The notes below the pieces were generated by a model, which worked only from the letters and a program-made list of their open reading frames with translations, made no database searches and was not told where the DNA came from. A stretch of DNA of 53,914 bases from JAKJGV01 sp964617565 (GTDB taxonomy: Bacteria > Verrucomicrobiota > Kiritimatiellia > CAIQIC01 > JAGNIJ01): positions 1 to 53,914 of the forward strand of contig CAZTYH010000011.1 in NCBI GenBank assembly GCA_964617565.1, in the 5' to 3' direction. Within the stretch, counting starts at the first letter, position 1, and every line of letters begins with the position of its first letter. The position numbers and the translations under genes were made by a program. Below, one piece after another: positions 8,786 through 16,490 of this stretch.

Positions 8786-9340
8786 ATGGAAGATCTCGTC
8801 AGGCAGTGGCTTGAAAGCATAGGCGAAGACCCCAAGCGGCAGGGCTTGCAGCGCACGCCTGAGCGCGTCGCGGAAGCATGGAAATATCTGACCCGCGGAT
8901 ACACCCAGGATGTCGAGCAGGTGATCAACGGCGCCATTTTTGAAGTCGAAGCCAACCACATGATCATCGTCAAGGACATCGAGATTTACAGCATGTGTGA
9001 ACACCACATGTTGCCGTTCTTCGGGCGATGTCATGTCGGTTATATTCCGCGAGGCAAAGTACTCGGCGTCAGCAAGCTTGCGCGGGTTGCGGATATCTTC
9101 GCGCGCCGGCTGCAGCTTCAGGAGCGACTAACCAACCAGATCGCCCGCGTCATCATGGATACATTGAAGCCCGAAGGCGTCGGTGTCGTGCTGGAAGCGC
9201 GGCATCTCTGCATGATGATGCGCGGCGCGGAGAAACAGAACTCCTGCATGATCACTTCCGCCATGCTCGGCAGCTTCCACGATTCCATCGCCACCCGGAA
9301 CGAATTCCTCACGCTCATCGGACATGAGCAGCGGGTGTGA
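8786..9340 (+). CDS. folE: GTP cyclohydrolase I
   Basis: Converts GTP to 7,8-dihydroneopterin triphosphate, the entry step of folate and other pterin pathways. The 184 residues match type IA enzymes. Seen: TPERVAEAW near 24, zinc ligands in MCEHHMLPF (Cys71, His74) and RHLCMMMRG (Cys142), catalytic histidines in the same motifs, GVSKLARV near 94, and C-terminal NEFLTLI. GGGAG lies eight bases before the ATG. It is encoded opposite to, and about 1.2 kb from, folB and the FolM-like reductase. Confidence 0.97.
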   Translation: MEDLVRQWLESIGEDPKRQGLQRTPERVAEAWKYLTRGYTQDVEQVINGAIFEVEANHMIIVKDIEIYSMCEHHMLPFFGRCHVGYIPRGKVLGVSKLARVADIFARRLQLQERLTNQIARVIMDTLKPEGVGVVLEARHLCMMMRGAEKQNSCMITSAMLGSFHDSIATRNEFLTLIGHEQRV

Positions 9341-9486
9341 GCGGGCTGCGGGATCAGATACGGGTGAGGGATTCGTGATGCGGGATGTTACCGTCCTGAT
9401 AGAGCGAAATGTGCAGGGGGCCCATGTGTCGCTCCTTGTGGGTTCTGCATGGGCGGGGTTTGTTGGGTAACCTGTGAACATTGGCT

Positions 9487-9507
9487 CCTGCGGGGCAAGC
9501 CCGCAGG
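9487..9507. repeat. REP-like inverted repeat
   Basis: A perfect 8-bp stem CCTGCGGG / CCCGCAGG with a five-base loop. The same stem core occurs in the hairpin at 16441-16474. Confidence 0.55.
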
Positions 9508-9518
9508 GGGCCATAATT

Positions 9519-9548
9519 CGATGCGAGGAAACCAGCGTGTTTTCAACA
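9519..9548 (-). repeat. Dispersed repeat, copy 1
   Basis: Read on the minus strand this begins TGTTGAAAA, then CG, CTGG, TTTCCTCGCATCG. It aligns with 26371-26401 on the plus strand (TGTTGAAAA, CG, TCTGG, TTCCCGCGTCG) with few differences. Both copies lie in non-coding DNA beside hairpins. Confidence 0.45.
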
Positions 9549-9591
9549 GCCCGTTACCCTTTCGGCGCGTCGAAGGGCTAATCTTGAGCAA

Positions 9592-9683
9592 ACTGCGAAG
9601 CAGTGCGCCGAAACTTCGGCGGCACAACGGAGTGCCGCCGAAGCGCTTATTGCATGAGCGCTGCAGCGCTCATGCAATAAGCG
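9592..9683. repeat. Back-to-back hairpins including a perfect 40-nt palindrome
   Basis: Three inverted repeats follow each other. First ACTGC/GCAGT with a three-base loop (9592-9604). Second a perfect 12-bp stem CTTCGGCGGCAC with a six-base loop (9614-9643). Third, abutting it, an uninterrupted perfect palindrome of 40 bases (9644-9683) whose left half is CGCTTATTGCATGAGCGCTG. The array resembles REP/BIME elements or a small mobile element remnant. No T-tract follows, so a classical terminator is unlikely. Confidence 0.75.
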
Positions 9684-9736
9684 GGTTAAGGGGCTGACGC
9701 GAGGGCGAGTTAAGCGGCGTAACCTTCAGATAAATC

Positions 9737-10471
9737 TCAGAAACACATCCCGCAGTCATACCGGACCTCAGCGAGAACATCTGTGCTGACGATATAGTGC
9801 GGAGGCTCTTTCATATAGGTGTCTTTGATACGCTTTAACCCACCCCATTTCGTGAATGTGCAATAAATGACACAAGCGCTGTCATCCTGCAGCTCGACCG
9901 TCGGCTCGAACGGGACCTCGCGAAATGCGGCGACCTGTTCCTCAGTGAAATTGCCACGCCCGTCCGCCTCCGAAATGATCGCCTCCATCTCGTCACGCGA
10001 AGTCACGATCTTGATGTCTTTGTATTGGAAGTGCCAGGAAAGGTAGAACTGCTCTGCCAGTTGGAGGAAAACCGCGAGTTGAAAGAACCCATCGGGTGTT
10101 CCGTCGGCAGCGATGTGGGACAACATGATTATCTTATGCGCCCGATCTATAGCCCCAAGTGTTTCCACCCCACACCGCTGCAATTCCTTCCCCAAATTTC
10201 TATCCTTAAACGATTCGTCTTTTGCCGTCTCATCCGTTTGCTTGGCGCACAGGCTGGGCATACCACCGAAGCTTTTGTCGTAGTGATAGTCGTAGTCCAA
10301 CGTGTAGCCGGCCTTCATCCTAAGATGGGTCAGCACGGTAAAATAGGTGTTCGGATCGAAATCGCGCTTGGTCCTGCGGGGACACCATTGCGCCAGGTTC
10401 CCCGGAACCGATTTCGGTTGAAGTCTGCACAATTTCGCCACAACAGATCCGTCCACACGAACTGGGTTCAT
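9737..10471 (-). CDS. Hypothetical cytoplasmic protein in the folB operon
   Basis: I do not recognise this protein. The start at 10471 (MNPVRVDGSVV) is preferred over 10492 because CGGAGAGA lies about eight bases before it. The 244-residue product has no signal peptide or membrane segment. It is mixed alpha/beta with several aromatic clusters (YTLDYDYHYD, FYLSWHFQYKD) and a Cys pair near the C-terminus (YDCGMCF). It is 86 bases downstream of folB on the same strand, so it may be co-transcribed with the pterin genes. No function can be assigned. Confidence 0.6.
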   Translation of the reverse strand: MNPVRVDGSVVAKLCRLQPKSVPGNLAQWCPRRTKRDFDPNTYFTVLTHLRMKAGYTLDYDYHYDKSFGGMPSLCAKQTDETAKDESFKDRNLGKELQRCGVETLGAIDRAHKIIMLSHIAADGTPDGFFQLAVFLQLAEQFYLSWHFQYKDIKIVTSRDEMEAIISEADGRGNFTEEQVAAFREVPFEPTVELQDDSACVIYCTFTKWGGLKRIKDTYMKEPPHYIVSTDVLAEVRYDCGMCF

Positions 10472-10557
10472 TGTCTTTCTCTCCGCATCCAAAGGCGCGC
10501 TTGCAGGTTATTCGCGGGCCCCTATTCTCTCGCGAAGATCTCCCCCTCTTGCGGCCA

Positions 10558-10935
10558 CTACACCCCGTGGTGCGTATCGCGGGCGCGGCGGCCGCGCGTG
10601 ACCTCGACCGCAACACTTCTTGCGAAGCGCAGTGCTCCCGGTTTATCCACCGTCACCGTCACCGTATTCACGCGCGGGTTTTCCAGGCAGACGGTCGCAA
10701 TTCGATCGGCCAAAGTTTCAAGCAGGAAAAATTCGCTTTTCTCCACCAGCGCGATCACTCTCTTTTTGATCGTCTTGTAATCCACCGCCTGGTCAATTCG
10801 ATCCGTCACGGCCGCCTGCGTGTGGTCGCAGCCGAGAACGATATTGATGATCACATCCTGCGGTTCGCGGCGCTCATCCGGGAAAACGCCGATGATGCAT
10901 CGCAACGCCAGATCGCGAATATAGATTCTGTCCAT
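10558..10935 (-). CDS. folB: Dihydroneopterin aldolase
   Basis: Converts dihydroneopterin to 6-hydroxymethyl-dihydropterin plus glycolaldehyde in folate synthesis. The 125 residues fit the family. Seen: N-terminal MDRIYIRDLALRCIIGV, Glu21 in the GVFPDERREPQ substrate-binding motif, central DYKTIKKRV, and the catalytic lysine Lys98 in DKPGALRFARSVAVE. The start codon lies nine bases after the stop of the FolM-like gene, with the RBS GAGGTGA in between, so the two form an operon. Confidence 0.95.
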   Translation of the reverse strand: MDRIYIRDLALRCIIGVFPDERREPQDVIINIVLGCDHTQAAVTDRIDQAVDYKTIKKRVIALVEKSEFFLLETLADRIATVCLENPRVNTVTVTVDKPGALRFARSVAVEVTRGRRARDTHHGV

Positions 10936-10944
10936 CGGTCACCT

Positions 10945-11652
10945 CTACAGTAAATGCTGTCCACCGTCCACGAACATGACCTGCCCCGTCAGGGTATCAT
11001 TTTTCATCAGAAAGACAACCGCATCCGCAATGTCGGAGGGGGCGATCTGTTTCTTCAATGGCATGGGCCCCGCTTTATCATGAAGGTAGCGCATTCCTTT
11101 GCCCGGCGGCGGCAGAACGGCGCCCGGCGCGATCCCGTTCACGCGGATTCCGGGCGCGAGCTCAAGCGCAGCGATCCGGGTGAATTCGGCGAGCGCCTTT
11201 TTGCTCAGCACATACGGCAGGCAGGACGTGTCGAGGCTGGTAATTCGCCGGTCCAACAGATTGATGACCGCTCCCTTCCGCGTCTTCGCGGCAAAGGCGC
11301 GCGTGAGCAGAATCGGGACAAACAGATTGGGCCAGAACTCCAACCCCAGCCTTGGCGCGGTAACGGCGCGGAGCGAATCTTTATGAAATACGGCGGCATT
11401 GTTTACGAGCGCATCCAACCGGCCGGACTCGGCATACACATCGTCCATCAGCCGCGCGCAGGCCTCTTCAGATTCGAGGTTCGACCGTACGGCCACTCCA
11501 CCAAGTTTCTTCGCGAGAGCGAGCGCCTCTTTGCGGGATGAGCGATAGTGGATCACCACGCGCGCGCCCTCCGCGGCCAGCGCTTCACAGATCGCGCGGC
11601 CGATGCGCACCGCCCCGCCGGTCACCAACGCCGTTTTACCTTTTAGAAGCAT
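10945..11652 (-). CDS. Short-chain dehydrogenase, FolM/pteridine reductase-like
   Basis: NADPH-dependent reductase of the SDR superfamily, 235 residues from ATG 11652 (an in-frame extension to 11763 has no SDR homology). Seen: TGGAVRIG at 11-18, the variant cofactor motif of pteridine reductases (Arg in place of Gly), LVNNAAVF at 82-89, the catalytic pair Tyr147 and Lys151 (YVLSK), and the C-terminal TGQVMFVDGG. With folB directly downstream and folE nearby, reduction of dihydropterin or dihydrofolate is likely. A fatty-acid or sugar SDR role cannot be excluded but fits the cofactor motif less well. Confidence 0.85.
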   Translation of the reverse strand: MLLKGKTALVTGGAVRIGRAICEALAAEGARVVIHYRSSRKEALALAKKLGGVAVRSNLESEEACARLMDDVYAESGRLDALVNNAAVFHKDSLRAVTAPRLGLEFWPNLFVPILLTRAFAAKTRKGAVINLLDRRITSLDTSCLPYVLSKKALAEFTRIAALELAPGIRVNGIAPGAVLPPPGKGMRYLHDKAGPMPLKKQIAPSDIADAVVFLMKNDTLTGQVMFVDGGQHLL

Positions 11653-11944
11653 TCTTCTTTTCCCCCGCATAAGAAGCTTTCGCTTCATGAACCTTCCGTC
11701 GCTTCGCGGCCCGCTCTTCACGCCCTTTCCTGCCCGCCTCGCGAAGAGCGTAAACAAGCTCATTGAGTTCGCTGACCTGGCGAATGGCTGTTTCAGCTCG
11801 ACTTTCTTTTCGCTCCACTTTCTTCTCTAATACTTCAACATCAGCTTGATCAATCAGTGAATTCCTCGCCTTTTTCATTTTTATCAAATCACGTGGGCTT
11901 AACACACGCAACATATCCTTCGCCCATTTCTGAGTTATCCCCAT
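11636..11944 (-). CDS. Small charged coiled-coil protein of unknown function
   Basis: Not a recognised family. From ATG 11944 (MGITQKWAKDMLRVLSPRDL) the product has about 102 residues; the frame is open to 11977 and the start is uncertain because no clear RBS is seen. The middle is a predicted coiled coil (VEVLEKKVERKESRAETAIRQ pattern) and the C-terminus is strongly basic (REERAAKRRKVHEAK). It overlaps the first 17 bases of the FolM-like gene, suggesting coupled translation. It is divergent from the nfeD operon. Confidence 0.5.
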   Translation of the reverse strand: MGITQKWAKDMLRVLSPRDLIKMKKARNSLIDQADVEVLEKKVERKESRAETAIRQVSELNELVYALREAGRKGREERAAKRRKVHEAKASYAGEKKNASKR

Positions 11945-11987
11945 AATAGTGACAGGACAATCCGGTTCCCACCACAACGAATAGTCT

Positions 11988-12016
11988 TTGGCTGAACCGC
12001 AGATACACAGTATAGT
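11988..12016 (+). promoter_or_regulatory. Probable promoter of the nfeD-floA operon
   Basis: TTGGCT (11988-11993), a 17-base spacer and TATAGT (12011-12016) form a good sigma70-type promoter. If the duplicated gap flank is collapsed, the expected transcript start near 12023 is about 28 bases before the nfeD ATG and its GGGG-type RBS. Confidence 0.55.
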
Positions 12017-12041
12017 GGAATTCGGTCATTTGCATTTGAAT

Positions 12042-12251
12042 GGGGTAACCATGAAGAAGTTGCTTCTTGCGCTTTGTATTGTGGCGCTTTTTGCGCNNNN
12101 NNNNNNNNNNNNNNNNNNNNNNNNNNNNNNNNNNNNNNNNNNNNNNNNNNNNNNNNNNNNNNNNNNNNNNNNNNNNNNNNNNNNNNNNNNNNNNNNGGGG
12201 TAACCATGAAGAAGTTGCTTCTTGCGCTTTGTATTGTGGCGCTTTTTGCGC
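12042..12251. other. Scaffold gap with identical 55-base flanks (assembly artefact)
   Basis: Bases 12042-12096 and 12197-12251 are identical (55 bases, starting GGGGTAACCATGAAGAAG) and border exactly 100 N (12097-12196). This is what unmerged overlapping contig ends look like, and 55 is a common k-mer length. The true sequence probably contains the segment once with no gap. Confidence 0.9.
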
Positions 12252-13660
12252 AATCGGTTCCCGGCTCGGAGCCCACCGAGCCGACACCGGCGAAAACCGT
12301 CAGGGATGAGGTCGTTTATATCATTCCCATCCGGGGCATGATCGAACCCGCCCTCCTCTACGTCATCCGTCGCGGTCTCGATGAAGCCCGCGTATCCAAC
12401 GCGAGCGCCATTGTTTTTGTCATGGACACCCCCGGCGGCACGCTGGACGCCGCGAGCGAAATTGTGCGCACGATCCAGGCGCTCAAAGTGCCCTCCTACA
12501 CCTTCGTCGAAAAGAATGCCATCTCCGCGGGCGCCATCATTGCGCTCTCCACGGAACATATTTATATGGCACCCGGCAGCGTCATCGGTGACGCGATGCC
12601 CATCATGATGTCCCCCGTCGGCGGCGTTCAGGAAATGTCGGAAGACCTTAAAGAGAAGGCCGTCTCCGCTGTCGCCGCGCTGATCCGGTCCGCCGCCCAG
12701 CAGTCCGGACACCGGGAAGATGTGGCGGAAAAGATGGTGCGCCGCGAACTCGAACTGAAAATCGACGACGAGATCATCAGCCCGGCGGGTCAGCTCCTGA
12801 CATTGACCAATATCGAAGCCGAACGCCCGTCCGGACCGGAGAACCGCTCCCTGCTTTCCGCCGGCACGGTGAAAGATGTGGACGAACTGCTTGCGAAAAT
12901 CGGGCTCGATCACGCGAAGCAGAAGGAACTCACGGTGACCACTACGGAACGCGTGGCGCGTTTTATTGCGGCGTTTGCCCCGTTGTTCCTGATGGGCGGT
13001 CTGCTGGGCATCTATATTGAAGTCCGCACGCCCGGCTTCGGCTTCCCCGGCATTTTAGGAATCGTATGTCTTGCCATCTTCTTCTGGGGACACCACATCG
13101 CCGGACTCGCAGGAATGGAGGACCTTATCATTTTTGCCATCGGAGCGATTCTCCTCATGGTCGAGATTCTTTTTATCCCCGGCTTCGGAGCGGTAGGCAT
13201 ACTTGGAATTCTGCTCATGATTGCTTCGCTCATCAATTCGATGGTCCGGCGTCTCCCCGGCGGACCGATCATGCCGTCATGGCCCCAGCTTCAAGGTCCG
13301 ATTTTTAACATCTTTATCGCCCTGTTCGGTACGGTCGCCGTTGCTGCGCTTGTCGCGCCGTTTCTGCCCAGGCTGCCCGTCTTCAACCGCCTTGTTCTCG
13401 CCAAGGCCACTCGTCGCGAGGAAGGCTATGCCGCCTCGAGCGACACGCATTCACTCGTGGGCCAGGAAGGTACAACCCTTTCCGCGCTGCGCCCCGGTGG
13501 CACGGCCCGGTTCGGCAACCGCAAGCTGGATGTGATCACGCACGGCGATTTTCTCGAACCGGGCGCGCACGTCAGGATTGTCGAAACGCACGGAAACCGT
13601 ATAATCGTCGAAGCGGTGGCGTCATCCGGCGGGACCGCCTCTAAGGAATCTGTTTCATGA
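12206..13660 (+). CDS. Long NfeD protein (membrane-bound serine protease, ClpP class)
   Basis: A 484-residue membrane protein of the NfeD family. It has a signal peptide (MKKLLLALCIVALFAQSVPG), an extracytoplasmic ClpP/SppA-type protease domain (about 35-260) with FVMDTPGGTLDAA and the nucleophile Ser107 in NAISAGAI, four or five TM segments (about 265-400), and a C-terminal OB-fold NfeD domain (about 425-480; TTLSALRPGGTARF). Members usually accompany stomatin/flotillin proteins and cleave or organise them. The start codon is the one just after the gap. The next gene overlaps the stop by four bases (ATGA). Confidence 0.92.
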   Translation: MKKLLLALCIVALFAQSVPGSEPTEPTPAKTVRDEVVYIIPIRGMIEPALLYVIRRGLDEARVSNASAIVFVMDTPGGTLDAASEIVRTIQALKVPSYTFVEKNAISAGAIIALSTEHIYMAPGSVIGDAMPIMMSPVGGVQEMSEDLKEKAVSAVAALIRSAAQQSGHREDVAEKMVRRELELKIDDEIISPAGQLLTLTNIEAERPSGPENRSLLSAGTVKDVDELLAKIGLDHAKQKELTVTTTERVARFIAAFAPLFLMGGLLGIYIEVRTPGFGFPGILGIVCLAIFFWGHHIAGLAGMEDLIIFAIGAILLMVEILFIPGFGAVGILGILLMIASLINSMVRRLPGGPIMPSWPQLQGPIFNIFIALFGTVAVAALVAPFLPRLPVFNRLVLAKATRREEGYAASSDTHSLVGQEGTTLSALRPGGTARFGNRKLDVITHGDFLEPGAHVRIVETHGNRIIVEAVASSGGTASKESVS

Positions 13661-14166
13661 CAGACGCGGTGCAGAATTATTTATTTCTACTGTTTTTGGG
13701 TGTTCTGCTGCTCGGGGCGGAGGTGTTTCTGCCCGGAGGCGTGCTTGGGATCATCGGTGCGCTTTGCCTCATCGGCGCGGCCATTGCCGGCTTCTCGGCA
13801 TTCGGACCGCAGTGGGGCGTCATCAGCATGATCGCCATCGTGATCGCCGCCGGCATCGGCATGGCCTTGTGGATCCGCTTCTTCCCACGCACCGCCGTGG
13901 GAAAACGCCTTTCGCTTTCGAAAAGCGGCGCCGATTTCAAGTCCTATCCCGATGAGACACGCTTGCTGACAGGGAAAAAAGGTGTTGCGCTTTCCGCGTT
14001 AAGGCCTTCGGGCATCGCGCGCATCGAAGACCGCCGCGTGGATGTTGTTGCGGATGGCGATTGGATCGAGGAAGGCACTCCCATCGTTGTCGCTTCGGTT
14101 GAAGGCGTCCGCATTCTCGTCCAGCCGGCGGAACCAGGTGCACAGGCGGAAGGAGGACATTCATGA
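13657..14166 (+). CDS. Short NfeD-like membrane protein (NfeD1b type)
   Basis: A 169-residue protein with TM segments at about 7-25, 27-45 and 55-73 followed by a soluble OB-fold domain whose core (GVALSALRPSGIARIEDRRVDVV) parallels the C-terminal domain of the long NfeD upstream. It lacks the protease domain. In Bacillus-type operons such a short NfeD (YqeZ/YuaF-like) partners flotillin. Start and stop both overlap neighbours by four bases, indicating tight translational coupling. Confidence 0.88.
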   Translation: MTDAVQNYLFLLFLGVLLLGAEVFLPGGVLGIIGALCLIGAAIAGFSAFGPQWGVISMIAIVIAAGIGMALWIRFFPRTAVGKRLSLSKSGADFKSYPDETRLLTGKKGVALSALRPSGIARIEDRRVDVVADGDWIEEGTPIVVASVEGVRILVQPAEPGAQAEGGHS

Positions 14167-15380
14167 AACGCCTGTTTATCCTGTCCGCGCTCTTTCTCGC
14201 CGCAACACTCTGCGCTTCCGCATTTCAATTCATTCGCACTTCAGAATTTGAATTGTCGCCGGACCAGACGCTCGACGACGAACTCTGGCTTTTTGCCGAC
14301 ACCAGCGCCACTCTTCAGGGCTACGGGGAAGACGATATTTTTCTCGTCACCACCGCCGCGGAACTCAGCGGCACATTCGCCGGAGACATCTGGGCCGTCG
14401 GCGAACAGATATCCTTCACCGGGCGCGCGAAGGATCATGCCCGCTTCGCAGGCCGCATCATCCGCGTGGCGGGAAGCATCGAACGCAACCTTGCAGCCGC
14501 CGGAACAACAATCGAGCTGGATAGCGGCGCCGTCGTGAAGTTCGACACCATGCTCGTCGGAGAAAACGTCCTCTTCAAAGGAGAAACCCGGAATCTGCGA
14601 ATGGTCGCATCCAAGGCAACGATCAGCGGACGCATTCATGGCAATGTCCGTGTTGCCGCCGACGACATCGTCGTCATGCCCGGCACGGAAATCAGCGGAA
14701 ACCTTGTTTACACCTCCCCCAGCGAGCTCGTGCTCGACAAGCGTGTCACGGTGGGCGGCGAACTGCGACGCAGCTTTTCCATGCCCGGCGGGTTCGAGAG
14801 CAGAAAACCGACCCTGCGCCAGACAATTTCGGTTCAATCGTTCCTTTACATCAGCGCGCTGCTCTCCATCCTCGCCTTCGCGGCGCTATTCCCCCACTAT
14901 ACGGGACGCGCGGTTCGCACGCTCCGTCAATCGCCCGGCTGGTGCGCGCTGGCAGGGCTTCTGGCTTTCGGCCTGATGCCGATGATCGGGGTGGTCTCGA
15001 TGTTCACCGTTATCGGCTTTGCCGTGGGCGGCCTCACACTCGGGGTTTATTTCGCCCTGCTTTATCTTGCCAAGGGAATCGTCGCGTTGGTCATCGGCGG
15101 TATCCTGCTTCGGCGGCGCGGCCCGCAACCCTTCCGCAACGTCTTCACCGCCCTGTCACTCGGCCTCGTCCTTGTCTACCTGGCGGTCTGGATTCCATAC
15201 CTCGGCCGCACGATCTGGGCTGTCATCACCATCCTCGGACTCGGCGCATTGATCGTTCCCCTCTTTTCCCGTGAGGCCGCGCCTTCGGCTGTCGGCGGAC
15301 CAACCCATCCGCCCCCGCTGCCGCAACAGGGATCAGCAACGTCCTGGAAAAACACAACCGAAACAAGAGAGCCAGATTGA
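14163..15380 (+). CDS. Bactofilin-like (polymer-forming) membrane protein
   Basis: A 405-residue protein with a signal peptide (MKRLFILSALFLAATLCASA), a region of short repeated beta-strands typical of bactofilin/polymer-forming beta-helices (about 50-205, including FAGRIIRVAGSIERNLAAAG and ISGRIHGNVRVAADDIVV), then four to five TM segments (about 225-370) and a Pro-rich cytoplasmic tail. The beta-helix would be extracytoplasmic. It sits inside the NfeD-FloA operon, 16 bases before floA, so a scaffold role in flotillin-type membrane domains is plausible (inference). It is not a standard member of the known two- or three-gene floA operons that I know. Confidence 0.75.
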   Translation: MKRLFILSALFLAATLCASAFQFIRTSEFELSPDQTLDDELWLFADTSATLQGYGEDDIFLVTTAAELSGTFAGDIWAVGEQISFTGRAKDHARFAGRIIRVAGSIERNLAAAGTTIELDSGAVVKFDTMLVGENVLFKGETRNLRMVASKATISGRIHGNVRVAADDIVVMPGTEISGNLVYTSPSELVLDKRVTVGGELRRSFSMPGGFESRKPTLRQTISVQSFLYISALLSILAFAALFPHYTGRAVRTLRQSPGWCALAGLLAFGLMPMIGVVSMFTVIGFAVGGLTLGVYFALLYLAKGIVALVIGGILLRRRGPQPFRNVFTALSLGLVLVYLAVWIPYLGRTIWAVITILGLGALIVPLFSREAAPSAVGGPTHPPPLPQQGSATSWKNTTETREPD

Positions 15381-15396
15381 AAGGAGTGATCGTGTC

Positions 15397-16425
15397 ATGC
15401 AGAAATTAGGTGCATTCCTGCTTATCATCGTAGCCGTTGCCATCCTTGTCGTCCTCGGACTTTTCTTCTATTTTCTGAAGGTCTGGGTCCGCGCATGGAT
15501 GTCCGGCGCGCGCGTCAGCCTGTTCAACCTCATCGGCATGAAGCTGCGAAGCGTGAATCCGACCCTGATCGTGGATGCGCGCATCCGCCTCGTCAAGGCC
15601 GGCTTGGAACTGGACACCGACGCGCTGGAGGCACACTTCCTCGCCGGCGGTAACGTAATCAATGTCGTGCAGGCACTGATCGCCGCCGACAAGGCGAATA
15701 TCGAGCTCACGTTCCAACGCGCTGCCGCAATTGATCTTGCCGGCCGCGATGTCTACGACGCGGTGCGCACGAGCGTGAATCCGAAGGTCATTGACTGCCC
15801 CGATCCCGCGAAGGGCACAACCATGCTGGATGCGGTTGCGAAAGACGGCATCCGGCTGTTGGTCAAGGCCCGTGTCACGGTTCGCGCCAATCTTGAACGG
15901 CTCGTTGGCGGCGCGACGGAAGACACGATCATCGCCCGCGTCGGCCAGGGCATCGTCAGCGCCATCGGTTCCTCCGGCACCTACAAGGACGTGTTGGAAA
16001 ATCCGGACCACATCAGCCGCAAGGTGCTGCAAAGCGGCCTCGATTCACAGACCGCGTTTGAGATCGTCTCCATTGATATCGCCGACATCAGCGTGGCCGG
16101 CACCGGCGCGCGCGACGTGGCAAACGTCGGCGCGATGCTCGAAACCGAACGCGCCGAGGCCGACAAGAAGCTGCGCCAGGCGGAAGCCGAGGGCCGCCGC
16201 GCCATGGCTATTGCTGCCGAGCAGGAAATGCGCGCCAAGGTCCAGGAAATGCAAGCCAAGGTGGTCGAAGCCCAGGCCCAGATTCCGCAGGCCATCGCCG
16301 GGGCGTTCCGCGCGGGCAAACTCGGCGTCATGGATTTCTACCGCATGCAGAACATCATGGCCGATACCGCCATGCGCGAGTCCATCTCCGAGGGCGGTGA
16401 CGAGAAACAGCAGCCCAAGCAGTAA
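15397..16425 (+). CDS. floA: Flotillin-like protein FloA
   Basis: Bacterial flotillin that organises functional membrane microdomains. The 342-residue product from ATG 15397 has AAGGAG 11 bases upstream; the frame open to 15271 overlaps the preceding gene and is not used. Seen: N-terminal membrane hairpin (about 5-27), SPFH/band-7-like domain (LRSVNPTLIVDARIRLVKAG ... IDLAGRDVYDAV), the motif SIDIADISVAGTGARDVANV, and an Ala/Glu-rich coiled coil (about 245-300) typical of FloA. Length matches the family (about 330). Confidence 0.95.
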   Translation: MQKLGAFLLIIVAVAILVVLGLFFYFLKVWVRAWMSGARVSLFNLIGMKLRSVNPTLIVDARIRLVKAGLELDTDALEAHFLAGGNVINVVQALIAADKANIELTFQRAAAIDLAGRDVYDAVRTSVNPKVIDCPDPAKGTTMLDAVAKDGIRLLVKARVTVRANLERLVGGATEDTIIARVGQGIVSAIGSSGTYKDVLENPDHISRKVLQSGLDSQTAFEIVSIDIADISVAGTGARDVANVGAMLETERAEADKKLRQAEAEGRRAMAIAAEQEMRAKVQEMQAKVVEAQAQIPQAIAGAFRAGKLGVMDFYRMQNIMADTAMRESISEGGDEKQQPKQ

Positions 16426-16440
16426 ATTGGCATAAAATGA

Positions 16441-16474
16441 ATCCGCCTGCGGGACCGCAGTCCCGCAGGCGGAT
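16441..16474. repeat. Perfect 15-bp stem hairpin after floA
   Basis: ATCCGCCTGCGGGAC, four-base loop CGCA, then the exact complement, 15 bases after the floA stop. There is no following T-run, so it may be an mRNA-stabilising or attenuating hairpin or a REP-like element. It shares the CCTGCGGG core with 9487-9507. Confidence 0.75.
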
Positions 16475-16490
16475 ATGATTCACGCAGGAT

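Larger units (their letters stand above)
9341..9736 (+). other. Gene-free intergenic region rich in hairpins
   Basis: No convincing coding sequence is seen in these 396 bases between folE and the convergent unknown gene. The region instead holds four inverted repeats (9487-9507, 9592-9604, 9614-9643, 9644-9683) and a segment (9519-9548) related to another intergenic sequence near 26371. Confidence 0.7.
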
